In this document: piece after piece, positions 6,563 to 8,535 of the stretch
Layout: each line of letters starts with the position of its first letter
Position numbering within the stretch: position 1 is the first letter of the stretch
Notes under the pieces: model-generated
What the model was told of the DNA's origin: nothing
What the model saw: only the letters and a program-made list of their open reading frames with translations
Databases searched by the model: none
From: Verrucomicrobiota bacterium
GTDB lineage: Bacteria > Verrucomicrobiota > Verrucomicrobiia > Chthoniobacterales > UBA10450
NCBI GenBank assembly: GCA_003221375.1
Contig: QHRI01000052.1
Span: 1,187 to 9,721 of the forward strand
Direction: 5' to 3'
Length of the DNA stretch: 8,535 nt
Program-made: the position numbers and the translations under genes

Positions 6563-6589
6563 GATTTTTCCGAAGGGAGCTGAAAAATC
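6563..6589. repeat. Short inverted repeat downstream of coaX
   Basis: GATTTTTC (6563-6570) and GAAAAATC (6582-6589) are perfect inverted copies with an 11-base centre. The stem is AT-rich and no run of T follows on either strand beyond the stem, so a terminator role is weak. It is the only structure seen in the 133-base gap between coaX and the TPR gene. Confidence 0.3.
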
Positions 6590-6650
6590 GACTCACAGGA
6601 ACAACTTTCCACTTGTCAGATGCGCTGAATAGGGTTTCAGTCGCTACCTC

Positions 6651-8535
6651 ATGAGAGTGTGGGGGATGGCGGCAGTCGCCGCGGTGGTGCTTAGGTTATT
6701 CGTCGCAGATTCGTTTGGAGCGGAAAATGTCGCCCCGACGAAAGCGGAGTTGGAGGAAATGTACAACGCCGCGTTCCGCGCGTTCGATTCGAATAAATTC
6801 GCGGAGGCGCTGAAACAGCTTGATGCCATTGATGCCCGCCAACCTGATCTGGCCGCCTCAAAGAACCTGCGCGGCGTGATCTTAATGCGTCAGGGCAATT
6901 ACGATCAAGCGGAGGCAGCACTGCAGGACGCTGCCCGAATCGATCCCAAGTTTTGGAACGCACGCTTCAACCTGGCGGAAATCCCATTTCTCAAAAAAGA
7001 TTGGACAGAAGCGCGAAATCGCTTCGAACAACTCCTTTCCAACGGTGAATCCGATCTGGCAAAAGAAGCTTCGCAGCTGATCCATTACAAAATCCTGCTC
7101 ACGTATCTTCTGGAGGGGAAAGACAACATGGTCGATTCTATCCAGGCCAAGTTGGAGCTTTCGCCTGATACACCGGCGGTTGATTATGTGAAGGCGGCCG
7201 TTGCGCTGCAAAAGAAGAATCAAAAAGAAGCCCAAGATTGGATCAGCGTCGCAGAGAAGAATTTTCCACCGCAACTGAATAAACTTTTCGCCGAATCACT
7301 TTACGAAGTTGGCTGGCTGGAAAAACCAGCCGGCGCAGCGCGGCCTTCGTTGCCGCTCATGACGGCTGCTGAGCGCACGGAGAAGTCGAAGGCCATCGCC
7401 CGCGCAAAGTTTGAGCAAGCACAGCAGGCGCTGCGACAGCGCGATTTGGCGACGGCCCTTAAGCTGGTCGATGAAGCGGACCAAGCCGATCCGAACCAGG
7501 CGGCGACGATTAATTTACGCGGCGAGATTCTGATGCAGCAGGAGCAGTTCGACCAGGCGGAAGCGGCATTTAAGAAGGCAGCCAAGCTGGATCCGAAACT
7601 TCGCGAGGCTCAATATAATCTGGCGCAAATTCCCTTTAAGAAGAAGGAATATGCGAAAGCGCGGGACCGTTTCGAGACGTTGTACAAACGCACCCCTGGA
7701 GGCGATAAAAATCAGGCAGCGGAGCTCATCAAATTCAAGATTTACATGACGCTTTTGCTCGAAGGAAAAGAGAGTCGCGCACACGCGATGATGGATGAGT
7801 TTCAATTTACCGGGGATACGCCTGCACTTTATTACGCTCAGGCGGCTTGGGAATTTCAACATAACAATCCGGAGAAGGCCGGTGACTGGACTGCTTCGGC
7901 CAATAAGATTTATTCGTCGGCGCTCAACAGCGTTTTCGCGGATGCTTTTTACGATGTTGGTTGGATGCAGAAGCCGGCAGCTGCGACCATGCCGACGCCC
8001 GCGTTCGACACAGCGCAGGCTGAGGGGAGTCCAGCGGTTGAGCCGAGTCCTATTCCAGACAAAGTCTTTGCTGCAAATGGCCAAGGCGAAACCACGAAGA
8101 GTGAAGGGCTGGCTTTGGGCTCAACGATGAGCGCGCCAAGTGGCGGGCTGGATATCGCCAGCGCTGGACCAACAACTGGGCAGACTTCCGTTTCATCCGC
8201 GAACGACTCTGCGTCGGGAACAGGCGCTCAGCCGGAAAAGCCGCCGGCCTCGGCAACGACACCAGGTAGCAGTGATTCGACGGCTGCGGCGGCCCCTGCT
8301 GAATCACCGCAGACATCGCCTGCTTCCACGGAACAAAATGATCACACGGCTGCCGCGCAAGCGAGCGCTTCCGCCAGTCCCGCCGTAGAAATCGCGCCTG
8401 CTAAAGCGGCGCCGTCCGGCATTCTGGCGAGAAACAGAATGTGGGTTGTCGGGGGACTACTTTTAGCAGCGCTGGCCATACTCGCCTGGGTGATCGTACC
8501 AACTTTTCGCCGTCGTTACGTCTTTAACGTGCCAA
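6651..8535 (+). CDS. Membrane-anchored protein with duplicated TPR modules (3' truncated by window edge)
   Basis: The frame is open from the ATG at 6651 to the right edge, 628 codons with no stop. Residues 1-24 look like a signal peptide (MAAVAAVVLRLF core, cleavage perhaps after SFGA). Residues 37-228 form a TPR-rich module, repeated at 252-443 with matching landmarks: NLRGVILMRQGNYDQAEAAL against NLRGEILMQQEQFDQAEAAF, FNLAEIPFLKKDW against YNLAQIPFKKKEY, and SLYEVGWLEKPAG against AFYDVGWMQKPAA. Residues 445-590 are a linker rich in Ala, Ser, Pro and Thr. A membrane segment (597-617, MWVVGGLLLAALAILAWVIVP) is followed by FRRRY, suggesting an outside N-terminus and an inside C-terminus. It is probably a scaffold or assembly protein facing the periplasm; no catalytic motif is seen. 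A TAG in frame at 6630-6632 limits the start. The ribosome site is weak (AGGG at 6631-6634 is far), and the ATG at 6666 is an alternative start. The C-terminal domain, if any, lies outside the window. Confidence 0.85.
   Translation, partial: MRVWGMAAVAAVVLRLFVADSFGAENVAPTKAELEEMYNAAFRAFDSNKFAEALKQLDAIDARQPDLAASKNLRGVILMRQGNYDQAEAALQDAARIDPKFWNARFNLAEIPFLKKDWTEARNRFEQLLSNGESDLAKEASQLIHYKILLTYLLEGKDNMVDSIQAKLELSPDTPAVDYVKAAVALQKKNQKEAQDWISVAEKNFPPQLNKLFAESLYEVGWLEKPAGAARPSLPLMTAAERTEKSKAIARAKFEQAQQALRQRDLATALKLVDEADQADPNQAATINLRGEILMQQEQFDQAEAAFKKAAKLDPKLREAQYNLAQIPFKKKEYAKARDRFETLYKRTPGGDKNQAAELIKFKIYMTLLLEGKESRAHAMMDEFQFTGDTPALYYAQAAWEFQHNNPEKAGDWTASANKIYSSALNSVFADAFYDVGWMQKPAAATMPTPAFDTAQAEGSPAVEPSPIPDKVFAANGQGETTKSEGLALGSTMSAPSGGLDIASAGPTTGQTSVSSANDSASGTGAQPEKPPASATTPGSSDSTAAAAPAESPQTSPASTEQNDHTAAAQASASASPAVEIAPAKAAPSGILARNRMWVVGGLLLAALAILAWVIVPTFRRRYVFNVP
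6759..7334 (+). repeat. TPR module A of the internal protein duplication
   Basis: Encodes residues 37-228 of the C-terminal window protein. It aligns over its whole ~192 residues with module B and ends in the SLYEVGWLEKP motif. It contains two clear TPR units (about 37-70 and 71-104), followed by further helical hairpins. DNA similarity is much weaker than protein similarity, so the duplication looks old. Confidence 0.65.
7404..7979 (+). repeat. TPR module B of the internal protein duplication
   Basis: Encodes residues 252-443, the second copy of the ~192-residue module, ending in AFYDVGWMQKP. The 23 residues between the modules (229-251) form a short Pro-, Ala- and Lys-containing linker. 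The two copies have equal length with only small offsetting gaps. Confidence 0.65.

Noticed and set aside
7515..8084. Minus-strand open frames opposite the C-terminal TPR gene
   Set aside because: The plus strand encodes a continuous TPR protein with a matching internal duplication; the minus-strand products are low-complexity shadows.
1..8535. CRISPR array, tRNA or rRNA, insertion sequence, toxin-antitoxin or phage genes
   Set aside because: No regularly spaced direct repeats, no cloverleaf or rRNA-like sequence and no transposase, integrase or phage protein motifs were seen.

Overview
The window appears to be an ordinary chromosomal segment of a moderately GC-rich, free-living bacterium. 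The best guess is the phylum Verrucomicrobiota, perhaps the soil Chthoniobacterales/Udaeobacter group. This rests on the style of the TPR proteins (W-x-x-x-LARNP-x-CWMAHNNLG in the first gene, a LETCPD-x(4)-R-x-G linker after the repeats) and on GTAG-GGCGG palindromes between genes. It is an inference from recognition, not from a search.

Layout. (1) 1-875 (+): C-terminal part of a TPR protein entering from the left. (2) 876-988: convergent gap made of nested AATGAC-type inverted repeats. (3) 989-2180 (-): a membrane-anchored alkaline phosphatase-fold protein. It is split by a one-base frameshift at a C4 run, and most of its catalytic residues are replaced. (4) 2282-3814 (+): gpmI, cofactor-independent phosphoglycerate mutase, diverging from the phosphatase across a GTAG-GGCGG repeat. 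(5) 3811-3843: a palindromic repeat that includes the gpmI stop codon. (6) 3876-4592 (-): a PD-(D/E)XK nuclease-fold protein resembling MmcB, overlapping the end of hemB. (7) 4577-5563 (-): hemB, porphobilinogen synthase. (8) 5564-5743: divergent gap with a small hairpin and a ~70-base imperfect palindrome. (9) 5744-6517 (+): coaX, type III pantothenate kinase. (10) 6651 to the right edge (+): a secreted or membrane-anchored protein with two tandem ~192-residue TPR modules, a low-complexity linker and a C-terminal membrane segment. It has no stop codon inside the window.

How it works together. gpmI (lower glycolysis), hemB (tetrapyrrole synthesis) and coaX (coenzyme A synthesis) are housekeeping enzymes with intact signature motifs. 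They sit in separate short units of alternating direction, so the only likely operon is hemB plus the nuclease-fold gene. No mobile element, CRISPR array, RNA gene or defence cassette was seen. The unusual material is the apparently non-catalytic phosphatase-fold protein, the nuclease-fold protein with an internal insertion, the duplicated TPR receptor-like protein, and a family of small palindromes at four arms in three intergenic regions.
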